In this document: piece after piece, positions 38,100 through 46,768 of the stretch
Layout of the letters: the number at the start of each line of letters is the position of its first letter
How positions within the stretch are numbered: the first letter of the stretch is position 1
Source of the DNA: Candidatus Scalindua sp.
GTDB taxonomy: Bacteria; Planctomycetota; Brocadiia; Brocadiales; Scalinduaceae
Length of the DNA: 64,000 nucleotides
Direction of reading: 5' to 3'
Assembly (NCBI GenBank): GCA_021776915.1
Contig: JAIQZU010000074.1
Span: 40,268 to 104,267 of the forward strand
Notes under the pieces: generated by a model
Told to the model about the DNA's origin: nothing
Database searches by the model: none
What the model saw: only the letters and a program-made list of their open reading frames with translations
Program-made: the position numbers and the translations under genes

Positions 38100-39101
38100 A
38101 TGAAAGCTCTAAAATTATTTTCCATCTCAAACCTCAGGGTAATCCTTTTCAACTTAGTGGTTATAACCTTAATTCTGGTAGTTTTTGAAGTCGTAATGCG
38201 CAAGCTTGATTTACCAGGCTTTGACGCATGCAAGATGAGCCACGATTATGGTACTGCTGATCCTGAGCTTGGGTTTGCACCTGTACCAGGTAGTGAAGTT
38301 GCAGGATCCAGGCTTAACGAGCTTGGTCTAAGGGGGCCGGCATTACTTACAGAAAAGGCTTCCAGGCATTTTCGTATCCTCTTCATGGGAGACTCTACCT
38401 GCTGGGGTCTAGGTGTAAAGATCGAGGATACATTTGCTGCTATAGCCACACGTTTAATTGCTGAAGATAACCCCGACCTTAAAGTCGAATACATCCTGGG
38501 AGCATTTCCGGGATACAGTTCTTATCAATCCAAAGTCATGCAAAGAAAACTATTACCTTTGGATCCGGATTTAGTAATCTTCTACGTTGGGGCTCATAAT
38601 GATCATGTCCGTGCCCGTTATTTCAAAGACTCTGAGATTCCTTTAAGATCCGCAAGACTCAACGCATCCTGGCACAAAATACACCTGTTCAGGGCTATAG
38701 AGGGGTTTACAGGCACGGTCTGTCACAGTCTCTTTCGGCATCTGAGATCCAGAGACGCAAGGTCACGCGTTCCTGTAAAAGAGTTTCATGAAAATGTGTT
38801 AGAGATGGTAGGAAGCGTCATTAAACAAAAAAAGAAAGCTATAATCTTGATACCTCCATATTCTAACCATAGTTTAAGACGACATCACACAATTCCCAAA
38901 TACCAGAAAAGCCTGGAAACTATTTCACGAGAATTGCACATTCCTTTTATTAAGTTACAGAATATCTTTGAATCACAGGATGATAACCTTGTCTACTTCA
39001 CAGATCTCTTCCATTTCAGAGAGCTTGGACACAAACTTACAGCTCGTGAAATCAGGCGTATTGTAGCAAAAGATATTATTGTGGAACAATCAGGAATTTG
39101 A
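38100..39101 (+). CDS. SGNH/GDSL hydrolase-like protein, membrane anchored
   Basis: The 333-residue product has one N-terminal transmembrane helix (FNLVVITLILVVFEVVM) and an SGNH-hydrolase domain. The catalytic Ser is in MGDSTCWGLG, the Asn block in YVGAHNDH and the Asp-His block in DLFHFRELGH. Such proteins remove or add acyl groups on sugars or lipids. The domain probably lies in the periplasm. The exact substrate is unknown. It follows mgtE by 74 bp but with a hairpin between them. Confidence 0.85.
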   Translation: MKALKLFSISNLRVILFNLVVITLILVVFEVVMRKLDLPGFDACKMSHDYGTADPELGFAPVPGSEVAGSRLNELGLRGPALLTEKASRHFRILFMGDSTCWGLGVKIEDTFAAIATRLIAEDNPDLKVEYILGAFPGYSSYQSKVMQRKLLPLDPDLVIFYVGAHNDHVRARYFKDSEIPLRSARLNASWHKIHLFRAIEGFTGTVCHSLFRHLRSRDARSRVPVKEFHENVLEMVGSVIKQKKKAIILIPPYSNHSLRRHHTIPKYQKSLETISRELHIPFIKLQNIFESQDDNLVYFTDLFHFRELGHKLTAREIRRIVAKDIIVEQSGI

Positions 39102-39138
39102 GTCGATTTAATGCAATAATGCAAAGGCTAACTAAAAC

Positions 39139-39159
39139 CTAAATTGAGCGATTTCGTAG
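39139..39159. repeat. left end of the MITE-like element, truncated copy
   Basis: CCTAAATTGAGCGATTTCG plus two bases matches the left end of the element at 32626. No right end is found downstream, so this is a solo or truncated copy. Confidence 0.55.
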
Positions 39160-39210
39160 AAAAGAACCTTTCCTGACACCTCGTAGGTGTAGGTGGCGGA
39201 GAATCAATGA

Positions 39211-39246
39211 AAAAAGGGTAAGAATCGTAATGACTCTTACCCTTTT
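39211..39246. terminator. bidirectional hairpin terminator, copy 1
   Basis: AAAAGGGTAAGA and TCTTACCCTTTT pair around an 11-nt loop. It lies between the convergent SGNH and coiled-coil genes and has A and T flanks, so it can end both. The same hairpin, loop included, is at 39776-39814. Confidence 0.8.
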
Positions 39247-39285
39247 GTTCAATCTTGCTGAATATTTAGGTATAACCCTTAATAA

Positions 39286-39657
39286 TCATTTCAATAGTGT
39301 AGCTATGATAGAGAGGAATATAGTTACCTGTATGCCTATGATCCAGAGAAAGTACTTTGAAATCTTCTGATCAAGGCGGTTTACCCTCTGATCCAGGGAA
39401 TCGCCTCTGCTATCTATCTTCTGGCCGAGAACATCAATCCTGTTGTCGAACTTCAGGTCGAGAGCATCTGTTCTGCCATCGAACTTCTGCTCGAGAGCGC
39501 CTATTCTGCTATCTAACTTTTGGTCGAGGGCATCCATCCTTCTGTCCAATTTCTGATCAAGACCAATTACAAGGTCTTTAATATCCTCTAAACCTTTAGA
39601 ATGTTCCTCTACTTTTCCCTCTAGATAAGCAACTCTTTCTTCCAATGTCGTTGGCAT
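39286..39657 (-). CDS. coiled-coil protein with C-terminal membrane anchor
   Basis: The 123-residue protein is built of about six imperfect 11-residue repeats (LDQKLDRRMDA, LDQKLDSRIGA, LEQKFDGRTDA and others), giving a long parallel-type coiled coil. It ends in one transmembrane helix (FLWIIGIQVTIFLSIIATLL). This matches the general DUF1640-like or mobile-element-associated coiled-coil families only loosely. Function unknown; it probably forms an oligomeric stalk at the inner membrane. It is enclosed by the two identical hairpins at 39211 and 39776. Confidence 0.72.
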   Translation of the reverse strand: MPTTLEERVAYLEGKVEEHSKGLEDIKDLVIGLDQKLDRRMDALDQKLDSRIGALEQKFDGRTDALDLKFDNRIDVLGQKIDSRGDSLDQRVNRLDQKISKYFLWIIGIQVTIFLSIIATLLK

Positions 39658-39775
39658 TTAAAATCTCCACGCTTTTGTCGATAAAAGAAATAATTTACAC
39701 ATAATACTATTATTTGTCAAATGAAAAACGGTTTCTACAAAAACGACACCTACGAGGTGTGGGAAGGGTTTAAAT

Positions 39776-39814
39776 AAAAAAAGGGTAAGAATCGTAATGA
39801 CTCTTACCCTTTTT
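39776..39814 (-). terminator. hairpin terminator, copy 2, downstream of the porin
   Basis: The same stem (AAGGGTAAGA/TCTTACCCTT) and loop as at 39211, 59 bases after the porin stop codon. A-rich and T-rich flanks suit termination of the minus-strand porin transcript. A second shared palindrome, ACACCTACGAGGTGT, lies just upstream at 39746-39760. Confidence 0.8.
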
Positions 39815-39872
39815 CTTACAAAATCAATCTTATACACGGACAAATAAGTTCATCCATGTCACAAAAAACACC

Positions 39873-41558
39873 TTAGAACTTCATTGTTGTCTGCAACCAT
39901 ATCCAGTCCATACCTCTGTCTCCTGGTCCTACGCCACCTGATGTATCCTCAAGAAAGTCACCGGCGAAAAAGTGTCCGTAACCTGCAACAACACCAAAGT
40001 TCTCAAATAATTTATACTTAAGCGTAATATCAATTTCCTGGCCTAATTCATCATCCACACTCTGCAAGTTACCATTTCTATCAGTATACAGATCGGCACC
40101 CGCGCGATTTACACCCATACCACCACCAAAACCAGTACCACCTGCAATACTATACAAATTATCTGCCTCCTCATCCATTTCAAAGAAGTGAACCTTTGTG
40201 TCTATCAATAGTTTCTTGGTTGGCTTGACGCTAAAGTGTATCTGATGGTCTCTGATATTCTGCCATGAAGTCTGGTCCATGTATCCATTGTGCGCATGCG
40301 CTGTTGGATATAGGTGATCGAATGTAGTAGTATCTCCGGTAAGCGGATTATCATCACCTGATGCAAACGAATAAGCATAACCTATCCTTGGTGTCCATGG
40401 AACAGAACTGAAGGTGTATCCAGCCTCCGCATGAATCGCCCATGCTGAAATACCGTTAGTTACACTTCTGTTTGCGTTAATTGCACCGCCTACATCACTA
40501 CTAACATCCGCTGCTGAATTACCGCCTAAAGAAGCAGCCCTCAGTCCGGTTACAGTTCCCGACTGCCATGCCGGCTCTATTGTAAAATCTACTCCGGGAA
40601 GACTTGCCATCTTTTTTCCTTCAAGCCTGAACCCGTAGGTGTACCTATCCTCACCTGTTTGCCCTGCAGTAGCATGAGGGTTTGATGTTCTGGACCTTCC
40701 GATGAAGTAAGGTTCTATCAGAGCACCCGCTAAAGCACCACCAAACTTATACTGGGAATATACACCATATAAGACCTCGTCTCTGGCACTTGTCACACCG
40801 GCACCAGTAGTACCCCCAACCTCGTCCTCCTGTATCATAAACGAAAATGTGTCCACCCAGAGATTCTTTCCATTCGCATATCTCAATCTTGCACCGTCAT
40901 AAGATCTTCCCTGATTCGTCCAGTTCAAATGTCCTAATAACCTGTCATTACCATAATTCATCTGCCATCGCCCAACTCTAAGCTCTACATTGCCAAGCAT
41001 TGAGCTTAAATCGCCAAGATTTCTAAGTTCAACATAACCTTCCAGCATATCAACCCTTGCAAGGTTGGTGGTTGTAGCGGCGGCTTCACCAAAGACACGC
41101 GTGTCCTGCAATTTAACGTAACCACGTACGTTTTTATTTACATCTGCATCGAGATAGATCCTGGTCCTCTGCAATACAAAGTCTTCATCATCCATTCGAC
41201 CTATTCCAGCTTCTAAGTTTGCCTGCGTCTGTGCTGATGCTGATACCAGCGGAAGAACAATCCGATTAGCGCCTGCAGTACCGGCAGCTCCAACAGTCGG
41301 AACCCCAATACCTCCAGAATTTACCCACTGCACCTGCTCCTCAAAACGATGTCTTATTTCAAAGCCCATCTTCAGGCCCCTGATTTTTGGCGCAGTAACG
41401 TTACCGCCACCATTTGATTCCAACGCCTCTATCCTCTTGATGAGGTCTGTGTACGCAGCCTCCTGCGCCTTTGCATCCTGTACCCCTATCAACGCATACG
41501 CTGATGAGATTGCAAAAACAACTGCAAACGCAATAAAATAATTTCTAATTCTCAACAT
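39873..41558 (-). CDS. outer-membrane beta-barrel porin, alginate-export family
   Basis: The 561-residue protein starts with a signal peptide (YFIAFAVVFAISSAYALIG, then QDAKA), followed by a short coiled-coil (LIKRIEALESNGG). The remaining sequence is alternating beta strands. Family marks are NQGRSYDGARLRYANG, FDHLYPTAHAHNGYMDQTSW and DIDLTLKY-like strands, ending with aromatic WLQTTMKF. It would form a large channel in the outer membrane. The ribosome site GGGAGGTTAGGT is strong. Two identical hairpins and the coiled-coil gene follow it. Transport specificity is unknown. Confidence 0.88.
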   Translation of the reverse strand: MLRIRNYFIAFAVVFAISSAYALIGVQDAKAQEAAYTDLIKRIEALESNGGGNVTAPKIRGLKMGFEIRHRFEEQVQWVNSGGIGVPTVGAAGTAGANRIVLPLVSASAQTQANLEAGIGRMDDEDFVLQRTRIYLDADVNKNVRGYVKLQDTRVFGEAAATTTNLARVDMLEGYVELRNLGDLSSMLGNVELRVGRWQMNYGNDRLLGHLNWTNQGRSYDGARLRYANGKNLWVDTFSFMIQEDEVGGTTGAGVTSARDEVLYGVYSQYKFGGALAGALIEPYFIGRSRTSNPHATAGQTGEDRYTYGFRLEGKKMASLPGVDFTIEPAWQSGTVTGLRAASLGGNSAADVSSDVGGAINANRSVTNGISAWAIHAEAGYTFSSVPWTPRIGYAYSFASGDDNPLTGDTTTFDHLYPTAHAHNGYMDQTSWQNIRDHQIHFSVKPTKKLLIDTKVHFFEMDEEADNLYSIAGGTGFGGGMGVNRAGADLYTDRNGNLQSVDDELGQEIDITLKYKLFENFGVVAGYGHFFAGDFLEDTSGGVGPGDRGMDWIWLQTTMKF

Positions 41559-42148
41559 ACCTAACCTCCCCCAAAAAAAATGAAAAAAATGTATGAAAAA
41601 TTAACAGATTCTGATCATTACTTCCATATTACCAATATTACATATATTGCTGTAAACAGCATCTACAGAGAACCTTAAAACTAATGACAAGCAAAAAAAT
41701 AACCTTGTACGGGCATATATTCTACGCCCCTACTGATTGTGCAATTGCGATGCCATAAAGTCGGTACAGGGTGAATGAAATTATGCTACAGCGTAAGGGC
41801 ATATATTCTACGCCCCCCTACATTCTCATTCTGTTCTAATGCTATTACATGCTAAAGTACAATTTTCTACAGAAAGATGACGGCATTTTACAACTTTTCA
41901 TTAATTTGTCAATATATAAATAGTAATTTTTAAAATAATTTATTACTGTTTATAACTACAACACTTACAGCGTACAATATATTGCACCCTGCTTTAATTT
42001 ATAGACTCTCTATAGCTGGCACTAACTTACAAGCACCGTATTATGTTCGCATTCTCATGTATACCTGATACATCCAACGCTAAAGCTAGTGAGGAAAAGT
42101 GGCGCTACTGACTTTTAATTAATCAGGCCTACGGCAGCTTTTGACACG

Positions 42149-42308
42149 GCTGGAATCCTCTCGAAAGAGAGGAACAAATCCTTGCTTCCGCAAGGAATCC
42201 AGAAGGATGTGGATTAAGGACGAAGGCCAAATCCACCAATAATAGATCACAATTAAAGGTGGTTTCGCTATCGCTTAATCCCCGGACAAAAGACGCCGAG
42301 GACTTTCC
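42149..42308. repeat. dispersed non-coding repeat module (copy 2, inverted)
   Basis: GGAATCCTCTCGAAAGAGAGG-type sequence at the left and CCCCGGACAAAAGACGCCGAG with GACTTTCC at the right match, in reverse orientation, the module at 9283-9440. The middle is less similar. Confidence 0.65.
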
Positions 42309-42380
42309 ACCCACAGTAACAAAACCTTTGAAATTCCTCAAATACATCAAGTCAGGTCGCTATCGCGACAAAAGACTATC

Positions 42381-42424
42381 CTTCGACTCCGCTCAGGATG
42401 ACGTCACACTGAGCGGAGTCGAAG
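42381..42424. repeat. 15-bp inverted repeat (hairpin)
   Basis: CTTCGACTCCGCTCA at 42381-42395 and TGAGCGGAGTCGAAG at 42410-42424 are exact complements separated by 14 bases. It is a palindrome type common in intergenic DNA of many bacteria. Confidence 0.75.
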
Positions 42425-42485
42425 TGTTATCAACATTGAAATTCCCATGCATCAAGTCAGGCCTTCGGCAACTTTTTGTCGTTGC

Positions 42486-42513
42486 GTAGGGGCGTATAAT
42501 TATACGCCCCTAC
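42486..42513. repeat. 28-bp perfect palindrome
   Basis: GTAGGGGCGTATAA is followed directly by its reverse complement. Shorter relatives occur at about 41709 and 41790 in the same region. Confidence 0.75.
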
Positions 42514-42603
42514 ATTTTGTTACAACATTGAAATTCCTATGCATTAAATTAGGCCTTTGGTGACTTTGTAAAAAGGGCAAGCCGGAGATATTAGAAATGA
42601 TGG

Positions 42604-43536
42604 TTATTTCTTTTGTGCCTGCTTTTCAAAATACGCTTTACGCATTTCGTGCCTTTTTGGGATATGGCAGTCGCCGCATATACTAAAGTCAAAGGAAGCC
42701 TTGGCCAGTTTTTGCCCCTGTGCAATATCGTATTCTTCATCTCGAAAGCCCTGCATCAGGTAAGAGTACACCTCTCCAGGACCATGACATGCTTCACAGC
42801 CTACGCCTTCCGATGCGTAGATCCCCTTATCTTCCCGGTAACCGGTGGTGTGGCATTTATAACACTGCTTCTTATAATTCTCATCACCTGCTTGATAATC
42901 CGGTTCTTTCTGTATTCTCTCAAAAGTCTTAAATTTTGTATTGCTCCATCTTTTGACGTGATCCGGATGCATGTCGTTTTCCTTGTGGCATCCAACACAT
43001 TCATCGTTTCCTACATAAAGTTGATACTGCCCTGTAGGGCCAAGGAAACTCTCCCTTCGCAACCTTATTTCCTCTTCCGGATTCAAATCCCGTAGCCGCT
43101 TCCACATCTTTATAAACTCATCGGCAGAATAACGGCCCTCCTCCATCGCCTCCCTATCCGCATACATATGCTCATGCGCAGGCTCCGACTCAAGAGCCCT
43201 GCCATTTCCACCATGACATACTGTACATCCATATACGTCAAAAGGGATAGGAAGGTCTTTCGGATGCAATTTTACCAACTTATCTTCATCAATATGACAC
43301 GTCATACACCTGTCTACACGCTGGCCACTCTCCTGATGACTCCAAAGGCCCTCGCCCTTTAGCAATATCTGCTTTATCTCCAGCTTCTTACCCTTTAAGG
43401 ATTCATTATCCTCTATTTCGGCCCTCTGACACTGTTTCCACTCTGGATTAAACTCTTTACAGAACCATACCAGAGAAACACCCAGGAGCAGGACAGATAT
43501 CGTAAGCAGCCAGATTAATTTTACGTAAGGACCCAT
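42604..43536 (-). CDS. membrane-anchored hexaheme cytochrome c of the bc complex operon
   Basis: The 310-residue protein has an N-terminal membrane helix (LIWLLTISVLLLGVSLVWF) and six CxxCH heme-binding sites: CMTCH, CTVCH, CVGCH, CYKCH, CEACH and CGDCH. Extra His residues spaced along the chain can serve as sixth ligands. The VGCEACHGPG context resembles the cytochrome c-554 and related multiheme class. It is the last of four minus-strand genes (Rieske, cytochrome b N-part, cytochrome b C-part, this). It probably takes the role of cytochrome c1/f and passes electrons to soluble carriers. The role is inferred from gene order. Confidence 0.92.
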   Translation of the reverse strand: MGPYVKLIWLLTISVLLLGVSLVWFCKEFNPEWKQCQRAEIEDNESLKGKKLEIKQILLKGEGLWSHQESGQRVDRCMTCHIDEDKLVKLHPKDLPIPFDVYGCTVCHGGNGRALESEPAHEHMYADREAMEEGRYSADEFIKMWKRLRDLNPEEEIRLRRESFLGPTGQYQLYVGNDECVGCHKENDMHPDHVKRWSNTKFKTFERIQKEPDYQAGDENYKKQCYKCHTTGYREDKGIYASEGVGCEACHGPGEVYSYLMQGFRDEEYDIAQGQKLAKASFDFSICGDCHIPKRHEMRKAYFEKQAQKK

Positions 43537-43542
43537 ATTATT

Positions 43543-44382
43543 TTAAAAGTTTAAGATTGTGTTAAAAATTTGAAGAGACAGTATATATTTAACATCAAAT
43601 ACATATCTCAAGAAAATTTTAATAGGTATTAATAACATAATTGCACATAAGCTCATAAAGATATAATACCTTATGATTCCCAGGGTTTTATAGAAATTTT
43701 CAAAAATATACTTCGGCAGGATTACACAAACACCAAAATATATAATAAAAAACGCAATCCCAACGGCAATAGGAAAAGTCACCATTTCTACTACAGGCAG
43801 CTCCTTCAAAACAGCCTTATCTTCCCATGGCCAGTAAAACATCCTGGCCGGGCCCCTGAAAAACTGTCCGATAATAATAAGTATATACCACATGGCAAAA
43901 CCAAAACCAAAAGCCGACACCGCTACCGGCCTGTCCCGAAAGGTATATCTGCCAATACCGGTTTCTTTATGTGGATCGATAAAAGGAAGTATTAGTAAAC
44001 CTACAAGCAATATACTGGGAAGGACAACACCTGCCAGCCATGGATCAAAAAATATAAGCAGTTCCTGCAGCCCTATGAAGTACCATGGCGCTCTCTCATC
44101 AATGGGTGTGTCAGCAGGATTTGCCAGTTCTTTTAATGGCGCATTCATAAAAAGAGACCACACCATTATTATGAAAGTAAATATCAGTCCGGCAAGAAAT
44201 TCTATTCCAACAGAATCACGGAGATGTTTAACGGTATAGTCCTGCTCTTTAGGAGTCAGAGTCTCGAAGCCTTCCTTGTAGTCGCTTTTTACGTTAATAT
44301 TCTTAACGTTTTCCCACTCCTTTTCTGACATGCGAACTATAACTTCGCCATTTCCTTTTGATTCTTTTTCTAATTCAGCCAT
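43543..44382 (-). CDS. cytochrome b C-terminal part (subunit IV-like) with non-canonical Qo motif
   Basis: The 279-residue protein has a soluble charged N-terminus and about six membrane helices, more than the three of plant subunit IV. The quinol-site motif reads ERAPWYFIGLQELLIFFDPW, so PEWY is replaced by a PWY form without its Glu. GPARMFYWPWEDKA follows in a loop. The start ATG at 44382 has AGGA 7 bases upstream and is preferred over a longer reading. It sits between cytochrome b N-part and the hexaheme protein. It provides the quinol oxidation site with Rieske and cytochrome b. Confidence 0.88.
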   Translation of the reverse strand: MAELEKESKGNGEVIVRMSEKEWENVKNINVKSDYKEGFETLTPKEQDYTVKHLRDSVGIEFLAGLIFTFIIMVWSLFMNAPLKELANPADTPIDERAPWYFIGLQELLIFFDPWLAGVVLPSILLVGLLILPFIDPHKETGIGRYTFRDRPVAVSAFGFGFAMWYILIIIGQFFRGPARMFYWPWEDKAVLKELPVVEMVTFPIAVGIAFFIIYFGVCVILPKYIFENFYKTLGIIRYYIFMSLCAIMLLIPIKIFLRYVFDVKYILSLQIFNTILNF

Positions 44383-44435
44383 TCTTTTTTCCTGTAAGAA
44401 AGTATATATAATGTACAAGTCTCATACTGTGTAAT

Positions 44436-45221
44436 TTAAAGCGGCCCTGAAACCCCTCCAGCCCTTCTTATGCGCCAGAAATGGAATCCCATTAACCCGG
44501 CAATTCCAAGAGGTATTGCTATTGCATGCAAAAGATAAAACCTTAACAAAGTAGGCTGTCCAACCGACGTACCGCCCACCAGAATAGAATTTACATCTTT
44601 TCCATGCTCTAATATTGCAAATGGCCCCTTTGCCCCTAATAAAGGCGCATTTTCTCCCATACTGGTCCCTATAGTAACACCCCAGTAGGCCAACTGATCC
44701 CAAGGAAGCAGATACCCTGTGAAACTTGCAAGCAAAGTCATCACCAGGAGAATCACCCCTACAATCCAGTTCAACTCCCTCGGGGGTTTATATGCGGCTG
44801 TCAAGAATACACGCAACATGTGAAGGGCAACAAACAACACCATCAGGTGGGCCGTCCACCTATGCATATTTCTTATCAGAACGCCAAACGGCACAATGTA
44901 TCGCATGTCTTCGATATTTGCATAAGCCGAATTTACATCGGGGTTATAATAAATCATTAGAAACGCACCTGTACATGCAAGCAATGTGAAGAAGAATACA
45001 CTTAAACCTCCAAGGCAAAATGTATACAATATAATCCTCTTGCCGCCCACACTCATGTTATATGGGTGCAACTGCATGATCTTCGCAATTCCACGCATGA
45101 GGCTGTTAAATGGAGACAAAGGTTTGAATTCACCAAATAAGAGGTCCCCGAATACAGCCTTCCAAGCCTGAGTTTCCTTTATATCAAATTTCTTGTCTTC
45201 TTCTTTGTTCTGTCTTTCCAT
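44436..45221 (-). CDS. cytochrome b6-type subunit of the bc complex
   Basis: The 261-residue protein has four core membrane helices and b6-type marks: NMHRWTAHLMVLFVALHMLR with His ligands of the two b hemes, YKPPRELNWIVGV, GYLLPWDQLAYWGVTIGT and VGQPTLLRFYLLHAIAIPLG, ending in GVSGPL. It binds hemes bL and bH and moves electrons across the membrane in a Q-cycle. The preceding Rieske gene and following C-part are on the same strand with short gaps. The membrane could be that of the anammoxosome if the host is anammox, which is an inference. Confidence 0.96.
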   Translation of the reverse strand: MERQNKEEDKKFDIKETQAWKAVFGDLLFGEFKPLSPFNSLMRGIAKIMQLHPYNMSVGGKRIILYTFCLGGLSVFFFTLLACTGAFLMIYYNPDVNSAYANIEDMRYIVPFGVLIRNMHRWTAHLMVLFVALHMLRVFLTAAYKPPRELNWIVGVILLVMTLLASFTGYLLPWDQLAYWGVTIGTSMGENAPLLGAKGPFAILEHGKDVNSILVGGTSVGQPTLLRFYLLHAIAIPLGIAGLMGFHFWRIRRAGGVSGPL

Positions 45222-45325
45222 AATAAGCCCTATTTACGCCTCATATCGATTAAACTTCTATTTTACCCCGCCCATCAAAACAAACAACGTAGATTACATA
45301 ACTACATGCCATTTTTTTGTTTATG

Positions 45326-45838
45326 TCAAACCTGCAAAACAAAATCAATGCCGACTTTATTGTCTTTATCTACAATCAAGCGTCCGTCATCACTCATTGA
45401 GATATGAACGCGATCCAAAGGCCTGGGCGGAGGTCCTGCAAAATTAACCCCATTTTTATAAAACTGCCCTCCGTGACAAGCGCATTTAAATATTTGTTGC
45501 TCCTCAAGCCATCTAGGCTGACACGACAAATGTGTACATGCTGCTATGAGCGCGTAAATACCCTCTTTTTCTCTAATAATCCATACCTTGCGTGAACTTA
45601 TAAGTGTTACAGAACCCATAGGATAGTCTTCAGGCCTGCCTGCTTTGAATATATTTGAAGGTTCATAGGAAACTCTGGGGATTAAATACCGGACAGTTGC
45701 GAATGCCCACATGGAAACCATCCCCCAGAAAATTAACCAGGCTGACCAGAAAAGAGCTCTTCTGGTTGCTGTCTTTGGATGTGTCAGAAGCGATTCGGGT
45801 TCGTAATTTTCGTCACTGGATAAATCAACGTGTGCCAT
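45326..45838 (-). CDS. Rieske iron-sulfur subunit of the bc complex
   Basis: This 170-residue protein has one membrane anchor (LFWSAWLIFWGMVSMWAFAT) and the Rieske [2Fe-2S] motifs CTHLSCQP and CACHGGQF, with PPPRPLDRV closing the cluster domain. It is the first gene of the bc operon. The ATG at 45838 is preferred over an upstream TTG; its ribosome site is weak. The region upstream is duplicated before nirS and carries a strong promoter at 46101-46128. It carries electrons from quinol to the cytochrome subunit. Confidence 0.96.
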   Translation of the reverse strand: MAHVDLSSDENYEPESLLTHPKTATRRALFWSAWLIFWGMVSMWAFATVRYLIPRVSYEPSNIFKAGRPEDYPMGSVTLISSRKVWIIREKEGIYALIAACTHLSCQPRWLEEQQIFKCACHGGQFYKNGVNFAGPPPRPLDRVHISMSDDGRLIVDKDNKVGIDFVLQV

Positions 45839-46338
45839 AATCAAAACTCGACTTTAAATTCAAAATTTAAATAAGGCAAACACCCTGTGTTCACAAAGAG
45901 TGTCAAAGATACTCAACTCTTCAGTAAGCCACGGCTTTCAATCTAATCGCTGACAAATGAATTTGATATGAAAAAGTTTTGGAGAGGATTTATACTCTTA
46001 CTTATCTACTGAAAAGCAAATAGATAAAATAACCTGATTTCCTCCCCTCCCACCACATAGTAAAGAAAATCAGACAAAGACTTACGCTCAACTTGCAGAC
46101 ACTATATAAATTATTGCTCTAATGTCAAGTATTTTTTTAATTTTATTTTATATTATATTTAAAACACTTGAAATCAAAACAAAGAAATTATAGACTCTAT
46201 AAATCAACCTCTAAACAAAAGCCATAGGTTCGATCCCTAATATCGCCAGTTATTATTTTAATGACGTGCTTAGGTTCAGAATGTATAAACTCTGAATCTT
46301 ACTTTAATTGTTAGAATACTAAAATTAAGGAGGATATG
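45839..46338. repeat. upstream region of Rieske operon, duplicated before nirS
   Basis: Between about 45829 and 46150 the sequence matches 56239-56560 with many identical blocks, such as CGTGTGCCATAAT at the gene end, AAGACTTACG, and AATGTCAAGTATTTTTT at the promoter. A fragment AGGTTCGATCCCTA with ATATCGCCA near 46228-46249 looks like a tRNA 3' end. An ATG-proximal AGGAGG for the cupredoxin gene is at the right edge. Confidence 0.75.
46101..46128 (-). promoter_or_regulatory. sigma-70-like promoter of the Rieske-cytochrome b operon
   Basis: On the minus strand TTGACA (46128-46123) and TATAGT (46106-46101) are 16 bases apart. Transcription would start near 46094, giving a leader of about 250 nt. 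A paralogous promoter with the same spacing is at 56511-56538. Confidence 0.75.
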
Positions 46339-46761
46339 ATGAAAAAGATCGTGACTGTATTTAATATAGTTGTTTTAACAATAATATTCTCTTTTTATGG
46401 GTGTAGTATTGCAGATCAAGCGAATAGTGATTCCTCAATAGCCCCATCATCCGGGGCAACAACACACATTGTTAAGATGACGGGTGATTATGAGTTTGAT
46501 CCCTCTTCGTTAACGATTAAGCAAGGTGACAGTGTGAAATGGATTTTGATCGCAAGGGATCACGAAGTAGCAAGTGGGACAGTAATTGAAACGAAAGACG
46601 GAAGGGAGGGAGTACCTGATGGCCTATGGGACTCAGGCACTCTAACAAAGGGAGTAGCGAAGCAGAGCTTTACCTATACTTTTAACTCAACCGGCACGTT
46701 TCCTTATTACTGTGAGTCTCATGTTGATCTGGGGATGATAGGGACGATTACGGTTGAATAA
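46339..46761 (+). CDS. cupredoxin (type 1 copper) lipoprotein
   Basis: The 140-residue protein begins with a lipoprotein signal (VVLTIIFSFYGCS), then a plastocyanin-like domain. Ligand positions are visible: His in ARDHEV and the loop YYCESHVDLGM, with Cys, His and Met. It would carry single electrons at the outer face of a membrane. AGGAGG sits before the paired ATGs; the second gives the better spacing. It is the first of three plus-strand genes next to the bc operon and may be one of its electron acceptors. Confidence 0.9.
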   Translation: MKKIVTVFNIVVLTIIFSFYGCSIADQANSDSSIAPSSGATTHIVKMTGDYEFDPSSLTIKQGDSVKWILIARDHEVASGTVIETKDGREGVPDGLWDSGTLTKGVAKQSFTYTFNSTGTFPYYCESHVDLGMIGTITVE

Positions 46762-46768
46762 TTTCCTC

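Larger units (their letters stand above)
41559..42603. other. repeat-rich intergenic region (about 1 kb)
   Basis: No gene is supported. It holds two GGGCATATATTCTACGCCCC-type repeats (about 41709 and 41790), the dispersed module at 42149-42308, a hairpin at 42381-42424 and a 28-bp palindrome at 42486-42513. The porin promoter should lie near 41580-41700. Confidence 0.6.
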
